Shown here: positions 28,832-36,808 of the stretch, one piece after another | Layout: the number at the start of each line of letters is the position of its first letter | Position numbering within the stretch: position 1 is the first letter of the stretch | DNA from: Rhizobium lentis | GTDB lineage: Bacteria; Pseudomonadota; Alphaproteobacteria; Rhizobiales; Rhizobiaceae | Length of the DNA: 64,000 nt | Reading direction: 5' to 3' | Assembly (NCBI RefSeq): GCF_014200175.1 | Contig: NZ_JACHBD010000001.1 | Location: 620,001 to 684,000 of the forward strand | Made by a program: the position numbers and the translations under genes | Notes under the pieces: generated by a model | Seen by the model: the letters and a program-made list of their open reading frames with translations, nothing else | Told to the model about the DNA's origin: nothing | The model's database searches: none

Positions 28832-28959
28832 GGCATTCCTCCATGACGGGAGAGAAGCAGGAATTGCGCCGGTCGGAAAGGGGCCGGCGCGAAGAAGGAG
28901 CGCCATTCCGATCACTCTTCATTGATGCCGGAGGCCTCCCGAACCGGCGCCCACAGCCC

Positions 28960-28977
28960 GCGTCATCAAACTGTAGC
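28960..28977 (+). promoter_or_regulatory. Possible Pho box upstream of btaA
   Basis: GCGTCAT, four bases, then CTGTAGC resembles the PhoB site CTGTCAT-N4-CTGTCAT, matching 9 of 14 positions, 44 bp before the btaA ATG. Betaine-lipid synthesis is phosphate-controlled through PhoB in Sinorhizobium, which makes the position suggestive, but the match is weak. Confidence 0.3.
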
Positions 28978-29021
28978 AGTGGCGCGCTACACGCCCTGAA
29001 CGCTAAAAAGGTGACAGACTC

Positions 29022-30266
29022 ATGTCAGAATTTGCACCGGATGCCGGCTTCCGCAAGAACCGGAAACTTAAGGACGCCCTTCTCCGCCACAAGGCTTTTT
29101 CGAAGGAAGGTTTTTCCGAGCGTCTCTTCGGCCTCCTCTTCTCCGGCCTCGTCTACCCGCAGATCTGGGAAGATCCGGATCTCGACATGCAGGCGATGGA
29201 GCTGAAGCCCAACCATCACATCGTCACCATCGGCTCCGGCGGCTGCAACATGCTCGCCTATCTCTCCAAGGCGCCGGCCTCGATCGACGTCGTCGATCTC
29301 AACCCGCACCATATCGCGCTGAACCGTCTGAAGCTTGCCGCCTTCAAGCATCTGCCGGACCATGCCGACCTCGTCCGCTTCCTGGCGATGCCGAACGAAA
29401 AGTCGAACAGCCGCGCCTACGACCGGCATCTTGCCGCCAGGCTCGACGAGGCGACCCGCAGCTACTGGAACGGCCGCAAGTTCGGCCGCCGCCGCGTCAC
29501 CGTCTTCGACCGCAACATCTATGAAACCGGCCTGCTCGGCCGCTTCATCGGCGCAGCCCACCTTCTTGCCCGCCTGCACGGCGTCAAGCTGCGCGATATG
29601 ACCAAGACGCGCTCGATCCGCGAGCAGCGCCAGTTCTTCGATGAGCAGATCGCGCCGCTTTTCGAAAAGCCAGTCGTTCGCTGGATTACCGGCCGCAAGA
29701 GTTCGCTCTTCGGCCTCGGCATTCCGCCGCAGCAATATGACGAACTTGCAAGCCTCGCCGCCGATCATTCGATCGCGCCGGTGCTGAAGCACCGCCTGGA
29801 AAAGCTCGCCTGTCACTTCCCGATGCGCGATAACTATTTCGCCTGGCAGGCCTTTGGCCGCCGCTACGGCATGCAAGAAGAAGGCCCGCTGCCGACCTAT
29901 CTGAGGCCGGAGCACTATGAGGTAATCCGCGCCAATGTTGACCGCGTCAACGTTCACCACGCAAGCTTCACCGAGCTTCTGGCCCGCGAACCTGCCGCCT
30001 CGCGCGACCGCTACATCCTGCTCGACGCGCAGGACTGGATGACCGACGGGCAGTTGAACGACGTCTGGCGGGAAATCACCCGCACGGCGCGCGACGGCGC
30101 CCGGGTAATCTTCCGTACCGCCGCCGAAAAGAGCGTCATTGAAGGCCGCGTGTCTCCGTCGATCCGCGACCAGTGGGACTATTTCGAAGAGAAGTCCCGC
30201 GAACTGACCGCGCTCGATCGCTCGGCGATCTATGGCGGCTTCCACATTTACGGGAAAAAGGCGTGA
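29022..30266 (+). CDS. btaA: BtaA: SAM:diacylglycerol 3-amino-3-carboxypropyltransferase
   Basis: First enzyme of diacylglyceryl-trimethylhomoserine (DGTS) betaine-lipid synthesis: it transfers the aminocarboxypropyl group of SAM to diacylglycerol at the membrane. The 414-residue protein has the BtaA N-terminal block FSGLVYPQIWEDPDLDMQAM near residue 41, the SAM loop VTIGSGGCNMLAYL near residue 68, and VVDLNPHHIALNRLKL. The C-terminal part includes RYILLDAQDWMTD. The frame overlaps btaB by four bases (GTGA). DGTS replaces phospholipids in phosphate-starved rhizobia. Confidence 0.94.
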   Translation: MSEFAPDAGFRKNRKLKDALLRHKAFSKEGFSERLFGLLFSGLVYPQIWEDPDLDMQAMELKPNHHIVTIGSGGCNMLAYLSKAPASIDVVDLNPHHIALNRLKLAAFKHLPDHADLVRFLAMPNEKSNSRAYDRHLAARLDEATRSYWNGRKFGRRRVTVFDRNIYETGLLGRFIGAAHLLARLHGVKLRDMTKTRSIREQRQFFDEQIAPLFEKPVVRWITGRKSSLFGLGIPPQQYDELASLAADHSIAPVLKHRLEKLACHFPMRDNYFAWQAFGRRYGMQEEGPLPTYLRPEHYEVIRANVDRVNVHHASFTELLAREPAASRDRYILLDAQDWMTDGQLNDVWREITRTARDGARVIFRTAAEKSVIEGRVSPSIRDQWDYFEEKSRELTALDRSAIYGGFHIYGKKA

Positions 30267-30937
30267 GCGAGATCGGCACCGAGACGGCGGGAATGAGCGA
30301 CGAACATGCCAGCCTGATGGATGGCATGTACCGCTACCAGCGCCATATCTACGACCTGACGCGCAAGTATTACCTTCTCGGCCGCGACAGCACGATCCGC
30401 AATCTTGACGTGCCCGAGGGCGGCACCATGCTCGAAGTCGGCTGCGGCACCGGCCGCAACATGGCCTTCGCTCACAGGCATTTTCCGGCCGCCAAGCTGT
30501 TCGGCCTCGACATTTCCCAGGAAATGCTGATTTCGGCCCGCAAGACCTTCGCCACCAAGTCGACGATTCCGGAATTCCGCGTCGCCGACGCCACGGCCTT
30601 TACGCCGCGCGAATTCGGCGTCAGCGGTTTCGACCGCATCCTGATCTCCTATGCCCTGTCGATGATCCCGGACTGGGAGCGCGCCCTCGATGCGTCGATC
30701 GCCGCGCTCAATCCCGGCGGCCAGCTTCATATCGTCGATTTCGGCCAACAGGAAGGTCTGCCGCGCTGGTTCCGCCGCATGCTGCAGTCCTGGCTTCCAA
30801 AATTCCACGTCACCCCGCGCTCCGATCTGCGGGAGGTTCTGGAAGCGCTGGCTGAGGAGCACAATGCGCGGTTGTCGTTCGAAACCGTCGGCGGCGGTTA
30901 TGCCTGGCGGGCGGCTATTATCAGCAAGCGCGCATAA
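30263..30937 (+). CDS. btaB: BtaB: diacylglycerylhomoserine N-methyltransferase
   Basis: Trimethylates diacylglycerylhomoserine to DGTS using SAM. The protein has YRYQRHIYDLTRKYYLLGRD, the conserved BtaB N-terminal block, then the methyltransferase motif MLEVGCGTGRNMAFA and LFGLDISQEML. The GTG at 30263 overlaps the btaA stop and gives 224 residues. The ATG at 30293 (MSDEHASLMDG) fits the known BtaB N-terminus better and may be the real start. Either way translation is coupled to btaA. Confidence 0.93.
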   Translation: MSEIGTETAGMSDEHASLMDGMYRYQRHIYDLTRKYYLLGRDSTIRNLDVPEGGTMLEVGCGTGRNMAFAHRHFPAAKLFGLDISQEMLISARKTFATKSTIPEFRVADATAFTPREFGVSGFDRILISYALSMIPDWERALDASIAALNPGGQLHIVDFGQQEGLPRWFRRMLQSWLPKFHVTPRSDLREVLEALAEEHNARLSFETVGGGYAWRAAIISKRA

Positions 30938-31065
30938 TTCGCTTGAAACTAACCGATTTTTTACGTTGATATGGTGAAAAGAGGGTTATTCCCTCTGCGG
31001 GACTCGTCTTTTTCGAAGGTCAGGCTGTGGGGCAAAGAGATCATTCGGTTCACGACGGGATACCC

Positions 31066-31863
31066 ATGCGCCGGCTTTTGTTTTGCGTTGTGCCCCTGGC
31101 CATCCTCCTGGCGGGCTGCTCCTCTTCCGGCCACGACTATCTTGAAACCGCTTCAATCAAGCCGAAGACGCGCTTCCAGGACACCGATCCGCAGGATTTT
31201 GGCCCTAAGCATCCACAGCAGAACGCGATCCACGGCATCGACATTTCCAAATGGCAGGGCGATATCGACTGGGCGACGGTGAAGAATTCCGGCGTCGCCT
31301 TTGCCTTCATCAAGGCGACGGAGGGCAAGGACAGGGTCGATCCCCGATTCGACGAATACTGGCGCGAAGCCCGCAATGCCGGCATTCCGCATGCCCCCTA
31401 TCATTTCTACTATTTCTGCTCTTCGGCCGATGAGCAGGCCGACTGGTTCATCCGCAACGTGCCGAAGGAGGCCATGCGGCTGCCGCCGGTGCTCGACGTC
31501 GAATGGAACGCCGAATCGAAGACCTGCCGCTACCGCCCCGACGCGGAAACCGTGCGCGCCGAAATGCAGCGCTTCATGGACCGGCTGGAGGCCTATTACG
31601 GCAAGCGCCCAATCATCTACACCTCGGTCGATTTCCACCGCGAGAATCTTGCCGGCTATTTCCAGGATTATCATTTCTGGGTCCGATCGGTGGCGAAACA
31701 TCCCGAGGTGACCTATTCCGACCGCCGCTGGGCCTTCTGGCAATATACCTCGACCGGCGTCATTCCCGGCATCAAGGGACCGACCGACATCAACGTCTTT
31801 GCCGGCAGCGCAAAGAACTGGAACAATTGGGTCGCCGCCGTTTCCAAGGATAGAAATTCTTAG
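31066..31863 (+). CDS. GH25 lysozyme-like lipoprotein
   Basis: Predicted muramidase of glycoside hydrolase family 25, 265 residues, anchored as a lipoprotein. The signal is MRRLLFCVVPLAILLAGC with lipobox LAGC. The GH25 barrel opens with HGIDISKWQGDIDWATVK near residue 57, continues with AFIKATEGKD and has the catalytic acidic cluster VLDVEWNAES near residue 145. It ends with RWAFWQYTSTGVIPGIKG and DINVFAG, all family signatures. The ATG at 31066 is preferred over an upstream GTG because it begins the signal peptide. About 80 bases separate it from the next transglycosylase gene. Confidence 0.92.
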   Translation: MRRLLFCVVPLAILLAGCSSSGHDYLETASIKPKTRFQDTDPQDFGPKHPQQNAIHGIDISKWQGDIDWATVKNSGVAFAFIKATEGKDRVDPRFDEYWREARNAGIPHAPYHFYYFCSSADEQADWFIRNVPKEAMRLPPVLDVEWNAESKTCRYRPDAETVRAEMQRFMDRLEAYYGKRPIIYTSVDFHRENLAGYFQDYHFWVRSVAKHPEVTYSDRRWAFWQYTSTGVIPGIKGPTDINVFAGSAKNWNNWVAAVSKDRNS

Positions 31864-31944
31864 TAACGTCTTTCAATGTTTCTTGCTTCCGTCACATTCC
31901 TCTGGGAAAGCGGCGGACATCCATTTGCTATAAGGACCGCATTC

Positions 31945-33168
31945 ATGCACCGCTCGCTCACAAGCCGCTCTGCACTCGCCCTCCTGTTTGCCCTTACTTT
32001 TGCCGGCGGCGCGGCCGCCCAGCAGGCGCCTGCTGCCTCCACCCCCTCGGCAGCGCCCTGCGGCGGCGATCTGTCCACCTTCCTTGAGGGCGTCAAGACC
32101 GATGCGATTGCCGCCGGCGCCAGCGCCGCGGCCGCTGACGAGGCGCTTGCCGGCGCCGAGATTGATCCCAAAGTGCTCAGCCGGGATCGCGCCCAGGGCG
32201 TCTTCAAGCAGACCTTCCTCGAATTCTCCCAGCGCACCGTCAGCCAGGCCCGCCTCGACATCGGCCGCCAGAAGATGAAGCAATATGCCGACGTCTTTGC
32301 CCGGGCCGAGCAGGAATTCGGCGTTCCCGCAGGCGTCATCACCGCCTTCTGGGCTATGGAGACCGATTTCGGCGCAGTCCAGGGCGATTTCAATACCCGC
32401 AACGCGCTGGTGACGCTGTCACACGATTGCCGTCGCCCGGAGCTCTTCCGCCCGCAGCTGATCGCTCTCATCGAGATGGTCCAGCACGGCGACCTCGATC
32501 CCGCCACCAACACCGGCGCCTGGGCTGGCGAGATCGGCCAGGTGCAGATGCTGCCGCGCGACATCATCGCCTACGGCATGGATGGCGACGGCGACGGCCA
32601 TATCCGCCTGAAGCAGAGCAGCCCGGACGCCATCCTGACGGCGGCGAAATTCATCGAGCATCTCGGCTTCGAGCGCGGCCAGCCCTGGCTGCAGGAAGTC
32701 ACCGTGCCCGATAACCTGCCCTGGGAGAAGTCCGGCCTCGGCGGCACGATGAAGGCCGGCGAATGGTTCGCGCTCGGCGTCAAGCCGCGCGACGGCAACA
32801 CCGGCTTCGGTGATCTCGAAGGCGACCTCATCCTGCCGCAGGGCCGCATGGGACCGGCCTTCATCGCCTATCCGAATTTCAAGATCTATCTCGAATGGAA
32901 CAAGTCGTTCATCTACACGACGTCGGCCGCCTATTTCGCGACCCGGCTCTCCGGCGCCCCGACCTATCTCAAGGGCACGCCTGAACAGGGTCTTGCCAGT
33001 GACCAGATGAAGACGCTGCAGACCAAGCTCCAGTCACTCGGGCACGATGTCGGCGAGATCGACGGCATCCTCGGCTCCGGCACGCGTATCGCAATCCAGA
33101 AGGAACAGCAGCGCCTCGGCATACCGGCCGACGGCTGGGCAACGCCGGCGCTTCTCAACGCTCTCTGA
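31945..33168 (+). CDS. Lytic murein transglycosylase, MltB type, with peptidoglycan-binding domain
   Basis: Periplasmic GH103 enzyme of 407 residues. The signal peptide is MHRSLTSRSALALLFALTFAGGAAA, cleaved near residue 25. The SLT_2 domain has FGVPAGVITAFWAMETDFGA with the catalytic Glu near residue 130, the GEIGQVQMLPRDIIAYG block, and GPAFIAYPNFKIYLEWN. The last 60 residues (MKTLQTKLQSLGHDVGEIDG) are a PGBD_1 peptidoglycan-binding repeat. AAGGA stands nine bases before the ATG at 31945. Together with the adjacent lysozyme it suggests a local set of cell-wall-cleaving genes. Confidence 0.92.
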   Translation: MHRSLTSRSALALLFALTFAGGAAAQQAPAASTPSAAPCGGDLSTFLEGVKTDAIAAGASAAAADEALAGAEIDPKVLSRDRAQGVFKQTFLEFSQRTVSQARLDIGRQKMKQYADVFARAEQEFGVPAGVITAFWAMETDFGAVQGDFNTRNALVTLSHDCRRPELFRPQLIALIEMVQHGDLDPATNTGAWAGEIGQVQMLPRDIIAYGMDGDGDGHIRLKQSSPDAILTAAKFIEHLGFERGQPWLQEVTVPDNLPWEKSGLGGTMKAGEWFALGVKPRDGNTGFGDLEGDLILPQGRMGPAFIAYPNFKIYLEWNKSFIYTTSAAYFATRLSGAPTYLKGTPEQGLASDQMKTLQTKLQSLGHDVGEIDGILGSGTRIAIQKEQQRLGIPADGWATPALLNAL

Positions 33169-33306
33169 TCGCCGCTGCCGCTCCGCCGCTCGCTTCGCAA
33201 GAAACGGGTGGCGTCACGCGCCGTCGGCGTTAAAGCTGATGATGAGGATCCGCGATCGAGTTTCGACGCGACGGCGGCGACGCGGCTCGGGATGGAGGAA
33301 GGCGGC

Positions 33307-34212
33307 ATGGACAACAGAATGAATGCCTGGACCTGGAGCCTGCTGCTCCTGCTCGGTCTCATCTGGGGCGGCTCTTTCTTCTTTGCCAGCATCGCCGTCC
33401 AGCATGTCCCGCCATTGACCCTCGTCTTCCTCCGTCTGCTGCTGGCCGCGATTGCGCTGCACATCTACATCGCCAGTCGTTTCGGCATCTATCCGATCCT
33501 GAAGGCCCGCTGGCGCGAATTCCTGATCCTCGGCCTTATCAACAATGCCCTGCCGCACGCTCTGATCTTCTTCGGCCAGACCCGCATCGGCGCCGGACTT
33601 GCGGCGATCCTGAACGCGACGACGCCGATTTGGACCGTGTTGATCGCCAACTACGTCACATCAGACGAGAAGCTGACATCTGCCAAGATTGCCGGCTGCC
33701 TCGTCGGCCTGGCCGGAACGATCGTGCTGATCAGCCCCAGCCTGTCGGCCAGTGGCGAAGCGCCGCTCTGGGCGCTGCTGCTTCCAGTACTTGCCGCCGT
33801 CTCCTATGGGCTTGCAGCCACCTACGGCAAGCGGTTCAAGAATATTCCGGCCCCTGTCACCGCAGCCGGCCAGCTGACGGCGTCCTCGTTGATCACTTTG
33901 CCGTTGTCGCTCTTGGCCGATCGCCCCTGGACACTCCCCATGCCGTTGCTCAATATCGTCGTCGCCGTGCTGGCGCTGGCGCTGGTATCGACCGCCTTCG
34001 CCTATATTCTCTATTTCCGGATCATGGCGGCGGCCGGCGCCACCAACGCCTCGCTCGTCACGCTGCTGGTGCCGCCGAGCGCAATCCTTCTCGGCGTGCT
34101 TTTCCTCGGCGAGCGGCTCACACTTGCCGAATTCGCCGGGATGGCGCTGATCGGTTTCGGCCTCGTCATTCTCGATGGCCGTGCTTATCGCCTTTTGGCC
34201 AGGGCAGCGTGA
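33307..34212 (+). CDS. EamA/DMT-family permease
   Basis: Inner-membrane drug/metabolite transporter of 301 residues with ten predicted membrane segments in two EamA repeats. The first opens SLLLLLGLIWGGSFFFASIAV; the second begins near residue 150 with LWALLLPVLAAVSYGLAATYGKRF. VPPSAILLGVLFLGERL is the typical second-repeat motif. GGAGGAAGGCGGC precedes the ATG at 33307; an extension to 33208 has no such support. The substrate is unknown. A short hairpin with a T/A-rich end follows at 34279-34299. Confidence 0.88.
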   Translation: MDNRMNAWTWSLLLLLGLIWGGSFFFASIAVQHVPPLTLVFLRLLLAAIALHIYIASRFGIYPILKARWREFLILGLINNALPHALIFFGQTRIGAGLAAILNATTPIWTVLIANYVTSDEKLTSAKIAGCLVGLAGTIVLISPSLSASGEAPLWALLLPVLAAVSYGLAATYGKRFKNIPAPVTAAGQLTASSLITLPLSLLADRPWTLPMPLLNIVVAVLALALVSTAFAYILYFRIMAAAGATNASLVTLLVPPSAILLGVLFLGERLTLAEFAGMALIGFGLVILDGRAYRLLARAA

Positions 34213-34278
34213 AGAATGGTTGCAAATCCCGCGTGATTTCAACCGCTTGGCTGCGCGCCATGTTTCAGGCGCATAGGT

Positions 34279-34299
34279 AAATCGGCATTCGCCCGATTT
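34279..34299 (+). terminator. Small hairpin after the DMT permease gene
   Basis: AAATCGG, seven bases, CCGATTT: a perfect seven-bp stem 66 bases after the permease stop, ending in TTT. Its end merges with the CtrA-like box starting at 34298. Confidence 0.4.
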
Positions 34300-34312
34300 A
34301 ACCACATGTTAA
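34298..34312 (+). promoter_or_regulatory. Perfect CtrA box TTAA-N7-TTAA
   Basis: TTAA (34298-34301), CCACATG, TTAA (34309-34312) matches the full CtrA consensus exactly and lies in a wider imperfect palindrome (ATTTAAC...GTTAAAT). It is 165 bp upstream of the small membrane peptide gene at 34477, with only AT-rich DNA between. Function is inferred from the motif. Confidence 0.5.
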
Positions 34313-34476
34313 ATTCTGTGAATAAGATTTTGTGGCAAATAGGCCTTGAACTTCAACAGTTTGCGGATTCACTGTTCGATTTAGCCACCGCCTCGTTCTG
34401 CGGTGCAGCATAGATTCCGCTTCCCAACCGACACATTTCCGACATATTATTGGCAGGTTAACGCGAGGAGACAGAC

Positions 34477-34554
34477 ATGGGACTCACGCAATCCTTGAAT
34501 GTTCTGTTGGTCAGTGCAGCGTTTGTCTTCGTCCTGTCCATGCTCTTTATCTGA
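34477..34554 (+). CDS. Small single-span membrane peptide, 25 residues
   Basis: A very short gene with strong translation signals: GAGGAG six bases before an ATG, then 25 codons and TGA. The peptide MGLTQSLNVLLVSAAFVFVL plus SMLFI is almost wholly hydrophobic from residue 8, enough for one membrane span. It has its own upstream region with a perfect CtrA box and is followed by a strong terminator (34615-34646), so it looks like a complete small transcription unit. I do not recognise the family. Small regulatory membrane peptides of this size exist in many bacteria; a function here would be a guess. Confidence 0.6.
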   Translation: MGLTQSLNVLLVSAAFVFVLSMLFI

Positions 34555-34614
34555 GCTGGCCGGCGGGGTTGACGACTGGTAGTACCTGAACTCCCCTGAT
34601 CAATCCGCCAATGA

Positions 34615-34646
34615 AAAAGCGCATGTCCCGCCCGACATGCGCTTTT
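34615..34646. terminator. Strong bidirectional Rho-independent terminator
   Basis: AAAAGCGCATGTC, loop CCGCCC, GACATGCGCTTTT: a 13-bp perfect stem ending in TTTT in both directions. It separates the plus-strand small membrane peptide gene from convergent minus-strand metF (ends 34668). Confidence 0.85.
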
Positions 34647-34667
34647 CACTTTGATGGACGCGGAAAA

Positions 34668-35570
34668 TCAGGCAGCTGCGCCGGCGTTTTTTGCCGCCCG
34701 GCGGGAGAGGCCGAGATTGTCGAGCACGGCGGAAACCAGCGGCGAACGGTTCATCGTATAGAGATGGAAATCGCGGATGCCGCGCCGGACGAGATCTTCG
34801 ATCTGCTCGGCGGCGACATCGGCTGCCACCTTCGCCCGCTCTTCGGGTTTGTCGTCAAAGCCCGCAAAACGCTCGTCGAGGAAGCCGGGGATGATCGCGC
34901 CGCAGGCGCCGGCGAAACGCTTGAGCTGCGTCAGGTTCTGGATCGGCATGATGCCCGGTATGATCGGGATCGAGATGCCGGCCCGGCGCACCCGCTCCAG
35001 GTAACGCTCGAAATTGTCGTTGTCGAAGAAGAACTGCGTCAGCGCGCGGTCGGCGCCGTTGTCGGCCTTACGTTTCAGCATGTCGATATCGGCGGCTGTA
35101 TCGCGGCTCTCCGGATGCTTTTCCGGATAGGCGGAGACTGAGATTTCGAAATCGCCAATCGCCTTGAGGCCGGCCACGAGCTCGGCCGCATTCGCGTAAC
35201 CGCCCGGATGCGGCTGGTAGGGCGCGCCGGCGCCGCCCGGCGCATCGCCGCGCAGCGCCACGAAATGCGTCACGCCGACCTTGCGGAAGGTCTCGATCAT
35301 CTGATGCGTCTCTTCCTTCGTCGCACCGACGCAGGTCAGGTGCGAAGCGGTTGCAAGCGGCGTCTGCGACAGGAAACGCGTGACGGCGGTCAGCGTCGGC
35401 GCCTTGGTGGTGCCGCCGGCGCCATAAGTCACCGAGACGAAATCCGGATCCCAGTCCTGCAGCTCGCTGACGGTATTCCAGAGCTGGCCTTCCATCTCTT
35501 CCGATTTCGGCGGGAAGAATTCGAAGGAGATCCCGATGTCGCGCGCCTGCGCTTCGTTTTTCAAAGCCAT
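34668..35570 (-). CDS. metF: 5,10-methylenetetrahydrofolate reductase
   Basis: FAD enzyme that makes 5-methyltetrahydrofolate for methionine synthesis. The 300-residue TIM-barrel protein begins ARDIGISFEFFPPKSEEMEG with the catalytic Glu of the MetF N-terminus. It continues with FVSVTYGAGG, HLTCVGATKEE, FVALRGDAP, and the QFFFDNDNF flavin/folate segment near residue 178. GGGAGAG precedes the ATG at 35570. It begins one base after the stop of the SahR-type regulator gene, so the two are one operon, presumably under SahR control. Confidence 0.95.
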   Translation of the reverse strand: MALKNEAQARDIGISFEFFPPKSEEMEGQLWNTVSELQDWDPDFVSVTYGAGGTTKAPTLTAVTRFLSQTPLATASHLTCVGATKEETHQMIETFRKVGVTHFVALRGDAPGGAGAPYQPHPGGYANAAELVAGLKAIGDFEISVSAYPEKHPESRDTAADIDMLKRKADNGADRALTQFFFDNDNFERYLERVRRAGISIPIIPGIMPIQNLTQLKRFAGACGAIIPGFLDERFAGFDDKPEERAKVAADVAAEQIEDLVRRGIRDFHLYTMNRSPLVSAVLDNLGLSRRAAKNAGAAA

Positions 35571-35571
35571 G

Positions 35572-36597
35572 TCATACTCTCCCGGCAAATGTAGGTTCGG
35601 CGCCTTCGCTCGTCTGCGAAGCCATGAGGCGCCTCGGATCGCGCGCGAGCCAGACGGTGACCGTCAGCCCCTGCCCGCTCTGCTGACCCGGATGAAGATC
35701 GACGACCTGCTCGACATCGAGCCCGGCCTTGCGCAGCCAGTCGGACATCGTCTGGTGCGAAAAGCCGAGACGCACATGCGCATGCTCGTCGCGGAGATAT
35801 TCGAGCGTATGCGGTGCAAGGTCGATGACCACAAGCCGGCCGCCCGGCCGCAGCATGCGCGCCGCTTCGGTGATGGCAATCTCCGGCTGATCGAAGAAAT
35901 GCAGTACCTGATGGATCGTCACCAGGTCGAAATCCTGTCCCTCGAACGGCAGGTTCAGAATATCGGCGTGGCGCACAGTGGCTTTGGTGATGCGGGACTT
36001 GTCGAGATTGGCGCGCGCCACGCTCAGCATGTCGCGGCTGGCGTCGACGCCGATCGCCCGGCGGTAGAGCCCGGACAGAAGTTCGAGGATGCGGCCTGTG
36101 CCGGTGCCGAGATCGAGCAGCGAATCGATCGGCTGGCTGCCGAGCAGCCGAATGACCGCCGCATCGACTTCCTCGTCGGCCGCATGCAGGCGGCGAAGCT
36201 CGTCCCATTCTGCCGCGTTGCGGCTGAAATAGGCCTGTGCCCGCTCGGCCCGTTGGCGTTTGACCGCCGACAGCCGCTCGCCGTCGCGCAGGACGGTTGG
36301 ATCGTTCTCAGAGACATGCTTCAGCAGCGCTCGCACGAGCATTGCCGCCTTGCCGTCCTGCTTGAGGCGGAAATAGGCCCAGGCGCCCTCCTGGTAGCGT
36401 TCTATCAGCTCGGCTTCGCCGAGCAGCTTCAGATGGCGGGAGATACGCGGCTGGGACTGGCCGAGAATTTCGGTCAGATCGGTCACCGTCAGATCGCCGG
36501 CGTCGAGAAGCGCCAGAAGACGCAGGCGCGTCGGTTCGCCGGCCGCCTTCAATACGTCCACCAGGCCATCCAGTCCAAGCTTCAGGGGTTCACTCAT
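35572..36597 (-). CDS. sahR: ArsR-family regulator fused to a SAM-dependent methyltransferase domain (SahR type)
   Basis: 341-residue regulator. Residues 10-80 are a winged helix of ArsR type (GEPTRLRLLALL, SQPRISRHLKLL). Residues 145-300 are a class I methyltransferase-like domain with SLLDLGTGTGRILELL near residue 160 and HADILNLPFEGQDFDLV. This architecture next to metF matches SahR, the S-adenosylhomocysteine-responsive regulator of methionine genes in Proteobacteria. A 16-bp perfect palindrome lies 18 bases before the chosen ATG (36597). A second in-frame ATG at 36615 abuts the palindrome and is less likely. Calling the ligand SAH is inference from family and context. Confidence 0.85.
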   Translation of the reverse strand: MSEPLKLGLDGLVDVLKAAGEPTRLRLLALLDAGDLTVTDLTEILGQSQPRISRHLKLLGEAELIERYQEGAWAYFRLKQDGKAAMLVRALLKHVSENDPTVLRDGERLSAVKRQRAERAQAYFSRNAAEWDELRRLHAADEEVDAAVIRLLGSQPIDSLLDLGTGTGRILELLSGLYRRAIGVDASRDMLSVARANLDKSRITKATVRHADILNLPFEGQDFDLVTIHQVLHFFDQPEIAITEAARMLRPGGRLVVIDLAPHTLEYLRDEHAHVRLGFSHQTMSDWLRKAGLDVEQVVDLHPGQQSGQGLTVTVWLARDPRRLMASQTSEGAEPTFAGRV

Positions 36598-36615
36598 CAC
36601 TCGCCCAATCAACAT

Positions 36616-36631
36616 ATAAAGATATCTTTAT
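36616..36631. promoter_or_regulatory. Palindromic operator of the SahR-type regulator
   Basis: ATAAAGATATCTTTAT is a perfect 16-bp palindrome directly upstream of the regulator-metF operon. It fits the AT-rich, AAGATATCTT-type operators of ArsR-family SahR proteins and suggests autoregulation of sahR-metF. Confidence 0.75.
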
Positions 36632-36713
36632 GTGATTTGAAAAGCGGTGGCAAGCGTCAATTCGCACTCTCCGCGAAATTGCCTGCTCAAATTGCGACAG
36701 AGCCTGATACGAA

Positions 36714-36787
36714 GAAGCCCCAGCCGAATGAACTGACCCCCGAAAGTTGGACATCAACCTTCGGGGGTCAGTTCAGAACCGGGGCTT
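36714..36787 (-). terminator. Terminator stem carrying an inserted palindromic mini-element
   Basis: AAGCCCC (36714-36720) pairs with GGGGCTT (36781-36787), just beyond the 3' end of the ABC-F gene (36809). Between the arms is the 47-bp IS-end-like palindrome (36729-36775). The outer stem alone resembles a transcription terminator for the minus-strand gene. Confidence 0.45.
36729..36775. mobile_element. 47-bp palindrome resembling paired insertion-sequence ends
   Basis: TGAACTGACCCCCGAA at 36729-36744 is matched by its exact complement at 36760-36775. The next bases (AGTTGGAC versus GGTTGATG on the other arm) are nearly matched too. TGA-ACTG-CCCC-AGTTGGAC resembles the terminal inverted repeats of IS3-family elements of proteobacteria. 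There is no transposase, so this is a minimal remnant or MITE-like element. The family assignment is from memory and needs a database check. Confidence 0.5.
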
Positions 36788-36808
36788 TCGCAATCGAAAA
36801 AGGGACGA

